This document shows positions 1 to 6,154 of a DNA stretch of 12,069 bases, piece after piece. The position numbers were made by a program, and so were the translations under genes. Source of the stretch: Nanobdellati archaeon (GTDB lineage Archaea; EX4484-52; JAADEF01); contig JALWJP010000144.1 of the NCBI GenBank assembly GCA_026997215.1, forward strand, positions 1-12,069, written 5' to 3'. Position 1 is the first letter of the stretch. Each line of letters begins with the position of its first letter. Under the pieces are notes generated by a model that ran no database searches, was not told where the DNA came from, and saw nothing but the letters and a program-made list of their open reading frames with translations.

Positions 1-18
1 TAAAATCAAGCGATTCAT
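1..18 (-). CDS. possible start of a leftward gene, cut by the window edge
   Basis: An ATG on the minus strand at 18 is followed by five more open codons (reading MNRLIL) before the window ends, so nothing can be said about the product. The only support is position. A TATA-like TTTAAAAT (47 to 40 on the minus strand) is centred about 25.5 nt before this ATG, the spacing seen at the leaderless starts elsewhere in the window. It could equally be a chance ATG in the sequence downstream of the Kef gene. Confidence 0.25.
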
Positions 19-39
19 ATTTATTTTAAGGTAAAGAAG

Positions 40-47
40 ATTTTAAA
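40..47 (-). promoter_or_regulatory. candidate TATA box for a leftward gene
   Basis: Minus-strand TTTAAAAT overlaps the stop codon of the Kef gene and lies about 25 nt before the ATG at 18. AT-rich DNA yields such matches easily, so the spacing is the only real support. Confidence 0.25.
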
Positions 48-1800
48 GATTTTTTTCAATTTTGTTTTTAAGATCGATTAGATCCTTGGGAAGATGCATA
101 GCCAATATCTCTTTTTCTTTTTCTTTTGTAATAAATGTCAATTCCTTTTTCTTTAAAGCATCCAAGTCTATTTCATTATCATAGATTTTCTTAACTATGG
201 TGCTTATTTTATCAATTCCATCTATACCTTCTATAATAACATAATCTGCGCCTTCTTCATAGAGTTTGAGTGCTTCGTCAAAGTTACGAGCCTTGACTAT
301 TATTTTAACAAACTTATTTAATCCTTTTGTCATGCCTACGACATGATGCGTGGTTTCAAAATCAGCAATACAACACACTATCATTTTTGCTTTCCCTATT
401 CCTAATTCCTTTAATGTACTTTCATCCAAAACATCACCGTAATAAGCGTCATAACCCATTCTTTTTAATAGTTGGACTTTCAAAGGATCATAGTCCACAA
501 GTATTACAGGGTATTTTTTATACATCTCTTCTATTAACAACCTACTGCATGTGTTTGCACCAAATAGAAGGATATGATCACGCACAATTTTTTTCTTTAC
601 ATTTTCATTTAAAGATGTGGCGTGATCTAAATGCGAAAACTTTTTGCTTATCTTCTTAGCAAGTTTGTCGTTCCATTTTAAGAAATAAGAAGAGGAAACA
701 GCTGTGATGAATAATAATAAGGCAACTAAACTCATTATTTCTTTATTTATATTCCCTGCATTAAATGCAAGAATGCTCAATATTAATGAAAACTCAGATA
801 TTTGATTTAAGCTAAGTCCTGTGGCAATGCTTGTTCTAAGATCTATACCAAAGAAATATAATAAAAAAGTAATTATAATAGGTTTAATAAAAATAGTAAT
901 AAGAGCCAATACTACTAGAAGAGGTATATAATTTAAAATGTTTGCAGATAGGTGAATGTTTAAACCTAATGAAACGAAAAATAATATGAGAAAGAAGTCT
1001 CTTAAATGAGTAATTCTGCTTACAATAACCGAGCTATAAGGATATACTGCCATACTCAAACCTGCTAAGAATCCTCCTATTGCTACTGAAAAACCAAGCA
1101 TAGTGCTAAGAATAGAGAAAACAAAGAGTACTGATAAGGAAAAGATAAACGCAATTTCGGGATTTTTGTATAGATGCTTCATTATTTGCTTTATTAAAAA
1201 GCGGTTAAGTAAAAGTGTAAGAGTTAAAAAGCCTAAAGCTTTTATTCCTATTATCAATATGAGTTGCAAAGAAAAAGAAGTAGGAGTTATAAAGGGTAAT
1301 AGCATTACAACTAAGATGTCTTGCATTATTAACATTCCTATGGCTATTCTTCCTTCTAAACTATCGATTTTATCGTTATCAGAAAGGTATTTTATAACCA
1401 GGGCTGTGCTGCTAAATGCAACTACTAATCCAAGGAGAATAGATTCTTTTAATGCTAAATCGAGAAGAAGACTCGTTAAAATGCCTAAAACTGCAGTAGC
1501 TAAAACTTGGAGAGAAGTACCTATAACTGTTATTTTTCCTATGCTTTTAAGCTTGTCGATATCTAATTCCATACCTATTAGGAAAAGCAAAAAAGCAATG
1601 CCTAATTCAGAAAGCGCAGTTATATGACTTGCGTCTATAATAAACATATTTTCGGAGATAAGATTGAGAATAAGACCTGCAAGGATATACACGGGTATTA
1701 TGGGTTGCCTTAATAGATATGCTACTATCCCTAAAATTGTTACAAGTATCATGATAATACCTAAGTCATAAACCAATCCTGATGTGGTTGCAACATCCAT
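43..1800 (-). CDS. Kef-type (CPA2) K+/Na+:H+ antiporter with C-terminal TrkA-N-like domain
   Basis: A 585-aa integral membrane protein expected to exchange K+ or Na+ for H+ across the cytoplasmic membrane. Residues 8-375 hold about 12-13 hydrophobic segments with CPA2 hallmarks: ELGIAFLLFLIGMELD (65-80), VAFSSTALV (127-135), the QD pair in MQDILVV (159-165, probable ion/proton site), GGFLAGLSMA (242-251), FFVSLGLNI (274-282) and SEFSLIL (335-341). A charged linker (375-406) leads to a Rossmann-like TrkA-N domain (about 407-525) and a Lys/Glu-rich tail. The nucleotide-binding loop is degenerate: LLFGANTCSR replaces the usual GxGxxG, although the acidic VDYD at the end of beta-2 remains. Length is normal for the family. 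The ATG at 1800 is favoured because a TATA box lies 27 nt upstream (leaderless start). It appears monocistronic and diverges from the small gene at 1910. The family is clear; the transported ion is not. Confidence 0.92.
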   Translation of the reverse strand: MDVATTSGLVYDLGIIMILVTILGIVAYLLRQPIIPVYILAGLILNLISENMFIIDASHITALSELGIAFLLFLIGMELDIDKLKSIGKITVIGTSLQVLATAVLGILTSLLLDLALKESILLGLVVAFSSTALVIKYLSDNDKIDSLEGRIAIGMLIMQDILVVMLLPFITPTSFSLQLILIIGIKALGFLTLTLLLNRFLIKQIMKHLYKNPEIAFIFSLSVLFVFSILSTMLGFSVAIGGFLAGLSMAVYPYSSVIVSRITHLRDFFLILFFVSLGLNIHLSANILNYIPLLVVLALITIFIKPIIITFLLYFFGIDLRTSIATGLSLNQISEFSLILSILAFNAGNINKEIMSLVALLLFITAVSSSYFLKWNDKLAKKISKKFSHLDHATSLNENVKKKIVRDHILLFGANTCSRLLIEEMYKKYPVILVDYDPLKVQLLKRMGYDAYYGDVLDESTLKELGIGKAKMIVCCIADFETTHHVVGMTKGLNKFVKIIVKARNFDEALKLYEEGADYVIIEGIDGIDKISTIVKKIYDNEIDLDALKKKELTFITKEKEKEILAMHLPKDLIDLKNKIEKNL

Positions 1801-1823
1801 ATATCATTTAAGGGAAAACCTCA

Positions 1824-1831
1824 ATTTATAG
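1824..1831 (-). promoter_or_regulatory. TATA box of the Kef-type antiporter gene
   Basis: Minus-strand CTATAAAT is centred about 27 nt before the ATG at 1800, so transcription should begin at or within a base or two of the start codon. There is no Shine-Dalgarno match just before that ATG, which agrees with a leaderless mRNA. Confidence 0.6.
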
Positions 1832-1861
1832 GTTATTACGGCAATCTGCACGTACAATAGC

Positions 1862-1869
1862 TTTAAAAT
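1862..1869 (+). promoter_or_regulatory. TATA box of the 83-aa PC4-like gene
   Basis: TTTAAAAT lies about 44 nt before the ATG at 1910. The usual TATA-to-start distance puts transcription initiation near 1890-1893, leaving a short leader of roughly 18 nt that contains the ribosome binding site. It is separate from the oppositely directed TATA box at 1824-1831. Confidence 0.5.
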
Positions 1870-1900
1870 AATTTGTATTCTTAAAGGGTTTAACTACACA

Positions 1901-1906
1901 GGTGAT
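1901..1906 (+). promoter_or_regulatory. Shine-Dalgarno site GGTGAT
   Basis: GGTGAT (AGGTGAT with the preceding base) matches the archaeal 16S 3'-end complement GGAGGTGAT and sits 3 nt before the ATG at 1910. It fixes that start. The spacing is tight, but normal when the 3' half of the anti-SD is used. Confidence 0.75.
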
Positions 1907-1909
1907 ACA

Positions 1910-2161
1910 ATGAGATCCGGAAAAAGCAACAATGTAAGATTTGAAACATTGAGTAGTGAAGAAATAAAGTTTGGTAAGAACAACTTTATAGAGGTGGCTA
2001 GAAAAAAGGCTATAGATGAAAACGGAGATGAAAGAGAATTCATATCCATAAGCAGAGGTTATACAACCTTAGAAGGTGCAAAGAAATATAAGGCAAATAT
2101 AGCATTGCCTTTAGATGATGAATTCATGAATAAATTTAAGAAAACTATTGCATCTCTCTAA
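1910..2161 (+). CDS. 83-aa basic protein, possible PC4-like nucleic-acid-binding fold
   Basis: A small soluble protein with no signal peptide or membrane segment, supported as real by a Shine-Dalgarno site 3 nt before the ATG, a TATA box upstream and a hairpin terminator at the stop. I do not recognise it as a named family. Its pattern resembles the PC4/p15 ssDNA-binding domain: strand NNFIEVARKK (24-33), strand EFISISRGY (43-51) where PC4 has a basic-aromatic strand, a turn containing TLEGAKKYK (53-61), then IALPLDDEF and a C-terminal helix ending in KKTIASL, where PC4 has GISLxxxxWxxL. Basic residues cluster in strands 2 and 3. If correct, it would bind single-stranded DNA or act in transcription. 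The function is inferred from pattern only; the gene itself is secure. Confidence 0.8.
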   Translation: MRSGKSNNVRFETLSSEEIKFGKNNFIEVARKKAIDENGDEREFISISRGYTTLEGAKKYKANIALPLDDEFMNKFKKTIASL

Positions 2162-2190
2162 AGAGATGCTTATTTTTATCTTTTTATTCT
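2150..2190 (+). terminator. hairpin plus T-rich tract at the end of the 83-aa PC4-like gene
   Basis: GCATCTCT (2150-2157) and AGAGATGC (2162-2169) form a perfect 8-bp stem with the 4-nt loop CTAA. The gene's TAA stop (2159-2161) is in that loop. A T-rich stretch (TTATTTTTATCTTTTTATTC, 2170-2189) follows. This is the classic intrinsic-terminator layout for rightward transcripts. It lies between convergent genes and overlaps the last codons of the leftward cluster only in its T-rich part. Leftward transcripts would also contain the stem, but the T-rich side is then upstream. Confidence 0.6.
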
Positions 2191-2715
2191 CTTTATGTGT
2201 TCATATGTTACTTCCCACAAATTAGTTATACCACAAGAATAACATGGTCTTCTGTTTGCTTTAATTTTGTAGAGATGATTACCTATTCTTAAATCAAATT
2301 CTGCTGTATTGGCATCTATTACTGCCTTATTTAAATAAAACGTGCCTTCTTCTAAAGGCAAAGAAAAGCCCAGGGTATGGTAAACTCCTTTAAAATCTAT
2401 GAGAGGGATATTAGCTTCTATTATGAGGTGATATAGGTTCCCTTTTTCCTCCTCATTTTTAGCTCTCATTCCTTCTATTTTTAAAATAGGATTATGAGGT
2501 GCATTATTTGACTCCTTTATTTCATAATATATTTTCTCAGGAGTTAATTGCAATGTTTCTCTTACTTCTTGAGACCATAATTTTGTTCTTTCAGGTGCTT
2601 CACACAACTTCTCTTCAATAACCTCTCCTTTATATGTTAATGTGTTTTCATCTTTTCTTGAAAATTCTACAACTACTCTTTTTAGGCCATAATACTGGTT
2701 TATGTCGTTAAACAT
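2176..2715 (-). CDS. uncharacterised 179-aa protein, last gene of the thyA-like/pus10/bud32 cluster
   Basis: I do not recognise this protein. From the ATG at 2715 it is 179 aa; an in-frame GTG at 2724 would add three residues, and neither start has a convincing Shine-Dalgarno. It has no signal peptide or transmembrane segment, so it should be cytosolic. The sequence alternates short hydrophobic strands with charged turns (VVVEF 14-18, NLYHLIIEANIPLIDF 93-108, AEFDLRI 138-144), suggesting a beta-rich fold. Near the C-terminus is one CxxC pair, RRPCYSCG (C158, C161), preceded by basic residues and followed by a Lys/Arg-rich end (HIKRIKR). One CxxC alone could bind half a zinc site in a dimer or be redox-active. 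It starts 43 nt after bud32; a TTTTTTAAAC stretch overlapping the bud32 stop might give it a promoter of its own. Confidence 0.75.
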   Translation of the reverse strand: MFNDINQYYGLKRVVVEFSRKDENTLTYKGEVIEEKLCEAPERTKLWSQEVRETLQLTPEKIYYEIKESNNAPHNPILKIEGMRAKNEEEKGNLYHLIIEANIPLIDFKGVYHTLGFSLPLEEGTFYLNKAVIDANTAEFDLRIGNHLYKIKANRRPCYSCGITNLWEVTYEHIKRIKR

Positions 2716-2758
2716 ACTTCCCACATCTTTAAATTCTTACAGCGTTAAGTTTAAAAAA

Positions 2759-3325
2759 TTATAGATATCTCCTTCTTTCTCTTATCTTTTCTAATCTGAG
2801 AATTATCTGCTTAGCATTTTTTGCCTGTTTAACATATTCCTCAAGAAAATTCTCCATGTTAAACCCTTCCAGTTTAGATGTTTCTTCAAGAATAAAAAGA
2901 TCCATGGCTTTATCTTCGTATCTAGAACTTTGATAACTCAAACCGAAATCTATAATGACTAAACCTTTTGATGTGGAAAGCACATTTTTTAAGGTTAGAT
3001 CTCCATGCACTATGTTTAAATTATGCATTTTAGCGATTATTTGAGCAAGTTCTTTTTCTTTTTTTTCTAGACTCTGCTTTAAATCTTTCCCCCTAATTTT
3101 TTCCATTCTTATTTCAAAAATCTCTTCATTGTATTCTAAGGGTTTAGGAACGGGCAGTTTGTTCTTATAAAGTTTTTGCATTATCCTAAATTCTAATCTG
3201 GTTCTTGTTTTACGCAGTTTAATATCTAATTTTTTATGCCTATATCTTTTTTCTTTTCGAATTTTTACTATTTCAGAGTTATTTTCATAAATTGTTGCTT
3301 CTGCGCCTTCATAAATTTTCTTCAT
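2759..3325 (-). CDS. bud32: Bud32-type KEOPS kinase/ATPase
   Basis: A 188-aa small atypical kinase of the KEOPS complex, which with Kae1, Cgi121 and Pcc1 makes t6A at position 37 of ANN-decoding tRNAs. Visible motifs: the minimal nucleotide loop EGAEATIY (6-13), the ATP-binding lysine in VKIRKEKRYRHKKLD (K21; the KxYRHxxLD pattern is typical of Bud32), the catalytic loop HGDLTLKN (107-114), the metal-binding DFG in IDFGLS (126-128), KAMDLF (139-144) and the basic C-terminal tail RERRRYL. It stands alone rather than fused to Kae1, and no other KEOPS gene is in the window. I chose the ATG at 3325 over the in-frame TTG at 3331 because other Bud32 proteins also begin only a few residues before the GAEA motif. 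Its first 17 nt overlap the end of pus10, which indicates translational coupling. Confidence 0.95.
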   Translation of the reverse strand: MKKIYEGAEATIYENNSEIVKIRKEKRYRHKKLDIKLRKTRTRLEFRIMQKLYKNKLPVPKPLEYNEEIFEIRMEKIRGKDLKQSLEKKEKELAQIIAKMHNLNIVHGDLTLKNVLSTSKGLVIIDFGLSYQSSRYEDKAMDLFILEETSKLEGFNMENFLEEYVKQAKNAKQIILRLEKIRERRRYL

Positions 3326-4622
3326 CTTCAAATCCCTTTACTGTTAGTTTAGTAACTTTACATTTATTTTGTAGGAGAGATGAAATTGAAGGCCGAGTTC
3401 TTCCTTCATCTCCACTAACTAACTCTTTAATATAAGTTCCTGCTTCTGTTTTAATCTCTATTTTAGCTTTTTTACCTTTGATTTCTAAAAACTTAACATA
3501 AAATACTTTTCTTTCTCTTACTAGGTCTGCCCTTCTATGTTGGACTCTTAAAGGAGTTTGTTGTGCTATGGTTTTATTCTTTAAAAGCTCCTCTACTTTT
3601 TTAGCATCTTCTTTTCTTATATCCCTTTCACATTCTATTTCTGTCTCATATATTTTGTTTTGCCTTTTATTTTTTACTTCTTTGACTTTCTCTTTATTTA
3701 CCAGTGTTAAATCTTTAACTTCTATTTTACCCTTGTTTCTTTTATTTATCTCTTTTTCTAAAGCTTTTACATCAATGGTCCTTATTTTAGGTTCCTCAAC
3801 TTCTATTACAAATTCTCTCCATCCATGGCAAAGAGCATCTATGTCTTCTCTACCTGCCCCATGGAATTTAGTGGTTATGCCTTTTGTATGGTTTAATATT
3901 ACTTCTCCTATTAAATCTTGAACACTTTCTTCATATTTTCTACCTGTAAAATTACACTTTTCACATCCTGTTCCATGACAATGAGAGCAAAGCCAAGTAG
4001 TTTGAGGCATTTCTTTGTATTTATTGTATTTACCGTAAATATAAAGACTCCTTACTTTTTTAGTAATTTTATTTTTTTGAAAATCTATTATGATGGTAAT
4101 GTCAGGCTTAGAAAAATCAACTTCTTTGTCCGGCATAATCTTAAGCAACTCTTTACCTATTTCTCTGCTTAGTTCTTCTTTAATAGGTTCTGCATACTCT
4201 ACTCCTATATTTTCCCAGAGTTCTTCTTCTCTCTTAATCATTTCATTTGAAGGTATCACTCCTATAAGAAATGTTTTAAACTCGTAACTTTCAAGTATTT
4301 TGCTTATCCTTAATGCATAATCGTTGATTTTATCAAACACATTGTTACATATTTCACATTTCTCTTTGTCCTTGCAAGATATTTTTGCATGCCTAAAATT
4401 TATGTTTTTATAGGAACATCCTTTTATTTTTAACTCTTTAGCATCTATCTCCATCGCAAGAAATGTTTTAATAGCTAAACCTCTTTCTTTATTAGAAGTG
4501 GATGTTAAAAGTTGAGCAAATAATCTTCCAGTACATCTATCACATAAATAATGAGAGTTTAGTACTTCCTTAAGACTTTCCACCATTTCATTGAATCCCA
4601 TAACACTATCCTTTTTCAGCAT
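3309..4622 (-). CDS. pus10: tRNA pseudouridine(54/55) synthase Pus10
   Basis: A 437-aa archaeal Pus10, which makes pseudouridine at positions 54 and 55 of the tRNA T-arm. Order of parts: an N-terminal zinc-binding region with CDRC (C27, C30) and CEIC (C89, C92); a THUMP-like RNA-binding segment (about 95-230); the archaeal Pus10 signature CSHCHGTGCEKCNFTGRKY (212-230); then the catalytic domain. The motif HGAGRED (254-260) supplies the probable catalytic aspartate, D260 by alignment with GRTD of TruA. Later RVQHRRADLVRERKV (359-373) and the C-terminal DEGRTRPSISSLLQ (405-418) are also family hallmarks. The residues after the catalytic motif (DIDALCHGWREF) diverge from the usual DVDVRxLGxGRPF. 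A Lys/Glu-rich stretch (287-320) joins the two halves. A second in-frame ATG (codon 8, at 4601) is possible. It follows the thymidylate synthase gene by 13 nt and overlaps bud32. Confidence 0.95.
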   Translation of the reverse strand: MLKKDSVMGFNEMVESLKEVLNSHYLCDRCTGRLFAQLLTSTSNKERGLAIKTFLAMEIDAKELKIKGCSYKNINFRHAKISCKDKEKCEICNNVFDKINDYALRISKILESYEFKTFLIGVIPSNEMIKREEELWENIGVEYAEPIKEELSREIGKELLKIMPDKEVDFSKPDITIIIDFQKNKITKKVRSLYIYGKYNKYKEMPQTTWLCSHCHGTGCEKCNFTGRKYEESVQDLIGEVILNHTKGITTKFHGAGREDIDALCHGWREFVIEVEEPKIRTIDVKALEKEINKRNKGKIEVKDLTLVNKEKVKEVKNKRQNKIYETEIECERDIRKEDAKKVEELLKNKTIAQQTPLRVQHRRADLVRERKVFYVKFLEIKGKKAKIEIKTEAGTYIKELVSGDEGRTRPSISSLLQNKCKVTKLTVKGFEDEENL

Positions 4623-4635
4623 AACTTTAAAATTC

Positions 4636-6081
4636 TTATTTCTCTATAATGCTGCCTCCACGAGATAACCCTTCTAATACTTCACCTATATAACTGGCAT
4701 GCTCAGGCATAAGAGAAAACAGCCTTACCAATTTTTTTCTTAGACTAATATGGCAGAGGTCTTTTATTTCTCCAAGGTATCTTCCATTGTTTTCATAAAC
4801 TCTAGCAACATATTCTTTCCCTTCTTTACTTAATACAAAATAACCAAATTTGTCTTGAACAAAATCCTTTTCATAAGAAAGTGCAAGTTTCCATGCGTCT
4901 TTCCAATCCTGCTCATAAATGTGTGCGGATGCGCTTATTGTTGTTACATATCCTAATTCTAGATCTTCATATTTCTTGTGTAATTCTTCCCAGATATAGT
5001 GGTTAACATAAGCTAATCCAGCAATATTTATAGGCCAAGCTTTAAACATATCATTACTTCTTATATATGCTGTAAGATTAACTTTGTTGTTTCTTATTAA
5101 AACATGAACCGCATCTAAACAAGGCTGATTAGATTTTTCAGTTAAATGCTTTTGAGGTATCCAAAGAGATGCTAAGGCAGCACGATCTTCTAAATTATTT
5201 TCTAGTCTTTTAATTATTGCTTTTATCTGATTAAATTCACCATTGTAGTAACATAATAGTTTGCCATAAGTGTAAGTGTCTGAGGACAATGAAGGGTTTA
5301 CCAAATCCTTGCCATACTCATTATACAATTTATTTTCAAATACTTCTTTATAAGGATTCTTAACGGTTATCATCATATTTATTATCTCTTTGGTCTTACC
5401 GTATTGTGAATCAGTTTCATGACCTGAAAACAAAATTTGAAGTAGAGCCAGTTTATGAGCATCTTTTATGCTTTCTTCATAAATATGACTGCCCACCATT
5501 ACATCACTTAACCTTACTTTAAATTTGTTTTTTTCCAGATTTTCTTTGAGATTTTTTTGCCTTGCTAATTCCGCAATTTTATGGCGTTCTTCTTTATGCT
5601 TTTGCTGATTTATAGATGTATAATGCTTTAAATCATCAATCCATACTACATTAACATAATCTTGAAACCATTTTACTGTTTGAAGGTCTAGATCTACTTG
5701 TGTTATTAAAGGTACCATGTTATAGTTATTTTTTACATACTCTTGAAATCCCATAATATTTTTATTTTCGTCTATGCCGTATTGTTTTAACAGCATTAAG
5801 CCTGTGAAAGAGAAAAAAGGCATTATTTCTCTACCTATTAATACTATATTATTAGCATTTTCTAATGCCAAAGTATTTCTTACCACTAAATGAATTCCTC
5901 TTACACTACCTAACACTCCATATGCTGCTATATTTTTTTTATCTTCTAATTCTGATATTTTTGAAGAACTTCTTTTTAATCCTGCCTTGCCAAAATCTGC
6001 GAAGAGGATTATGTCATTCCCTTTTTCATCTAATATTTCGTAATCACCTTCAAGAAAATAGCTTTTGGATTTAATAGTCAT
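4636..6081 (-). CDS. archaeal thymidylate synthase (ThyA-like) with N-terminal MtrA-like domain
   Basis: A 481-aa fusion. The C-terminal half (about 190-481) is a thymidylate synthase-type domain that should methylate dUMP to dTMP using a methylene-tetrahydropterin or folate. The E. coli ThyA active-site series is recognisable with matching spacing: catalytic Cys in NQPCLD (C321), Arg of RSND (R341, 20 residues on, as C146-R166 in E. coli), D344, Asn in PINIAG (N352, as D169-N177), and His-x-Tyr in SAHIYEQ (H387, Y389). EDRAALASLW (298-307) provides the subunit-crossing phosphate arginine. The N-terminal part (about 40-150: AAYGVLGS, NNIVLIGRE, LLKQYGIDENKNIMG, NVVWID) resembles the corrinoid-protein domain of MtrA, but no histidine is present at 71-152, so corrinoid ligation is unlikely. 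A charged helix (152-190) links the halves. The ATG at 6081 is preferred to the TTG at 6099 because a TATA box is centred 26 nt upstream. It is the first gene of the cluster. Confidence 0.88.
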   Translation of the reverse strand: MTIKSKSYFLEGDYEILDEKGNDIILFADFGKAGLKRSSSKISELEDKKNIAAYGVLGSVRGIHLVVRNTLALENANNIVLIGREIMPFFSFTGLMLLKQYGIDENKNIMGFQEYVKNNYNMVPLITQVDLDLQTVKWFQDYVNVVWIDDLKHYTSINQQKHKEERHKIAELARQKNLKENLEKNKFKVRLSDVMVGSHIYEESIKDAHKLALLQILFSGHETDSQYGKTKEIINMMITVKNPYKEVFENKLYNEYGKDLVNPSLSSDTYTYGKLLCYYNGEFNQIKAIIKRLENNLEDRAALASLWIPQKHLTEKSNQPCLDAVHVLIRNNKVNLTAYIRSNDMFKAWPINIAGLAYVNHYIWEELHKKYEDLELGYVTTISASAHIYEQDWKDAWKLALSYEKDFVQDKFGYFVLSKEGKEYVARVYENNGRYLGEIKDLCHISLRKKLVRLFSLMPEHASYIGEVLEGLSRGGSIIEK

Positions 6082-6103
6082 ATTTATTTTTTTATGCAAA
6101 ACC

Positions 6104-6111
6104 TTTAAAAA
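6104..6111 (-). promoter_or_regulatory. TATA box of the thyA-like/pus10/bud32 operon
   Basis: Minus-strand TTTTTAAA is centred 26-27 nt before the ATG at 6081, predicting initiation at that ATG and thus a leaderless mRNA. This argues for the ATG at 6081 over the upstream in-frame TTG at 6099, which would lie outside the transcript. It overlaps the TATA region of the divergent small gene. Confidence 0.6.
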
Positions 6112-6117
6112 TATATA
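6109..6117 (+). promoter_or_regulatory. TATA box of the acidic 83-aa gene
   Basis: AAATATATA, continuous with the divergent element at 6104-6111, is about 42 nt before the ATG at 6155. Initiation near 6135-6140 would leave a 15-20 nt leader carrying the Shine-Dalgarno site. The two divergent transcription units probably share one AT-rich TBP-binding stretch. Confidence 0.5.
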
Positions 6118-6140
6118 CGTGTAGGATATATCAATTAATT

Positions 6141-6147
6141 AGGAGGT
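6141..6147 (+). promoter_or_regulatory. strong Shine-Dalgarno site AGGAGGT
   Basis: A near-complete match to the 16S anti-Shine-Dalgarno, 7 nt before the ATG at 6155. It is the strongest ribosome binding site in the window and suggests high translation of the small downstream protein. Confidence 0.85.
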
Positions 6148-6154
6148 AGATACC

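Noticed and set aside
327..1627. Plus-strand open frames of 110 and 174 codons opposite the Kef antiporter gene
   Set aside because: They are antisense to a clear conserved gene, have no SD or TATA at suitable spacing, and translate to low-complexity sequence without family features.
3568..4287. Three plus-strand open frames of 65-117 codons opposite pus10
   Set aside because: They are Phe/Ser/Leu-rich mirror translations of a Lys/Glu-rich gene on the other strand, as expected from AT-rich antisense.
4636..6081. Methanogenesis-type corrinoid protein MtrA
   Set aside because: The domain lacks a histidine at the cobalt-ligand region and is fused to a complete ThyA-type domain; no other methanogenesis gene is nearby.
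6082..6099. N-terminal extension of the thymidylate synthase from a TTG at 6099
   Set aside because: The TATA box spacing puts the transcript start at about 6081, and the extra MHKKIN is not needed for any domain.
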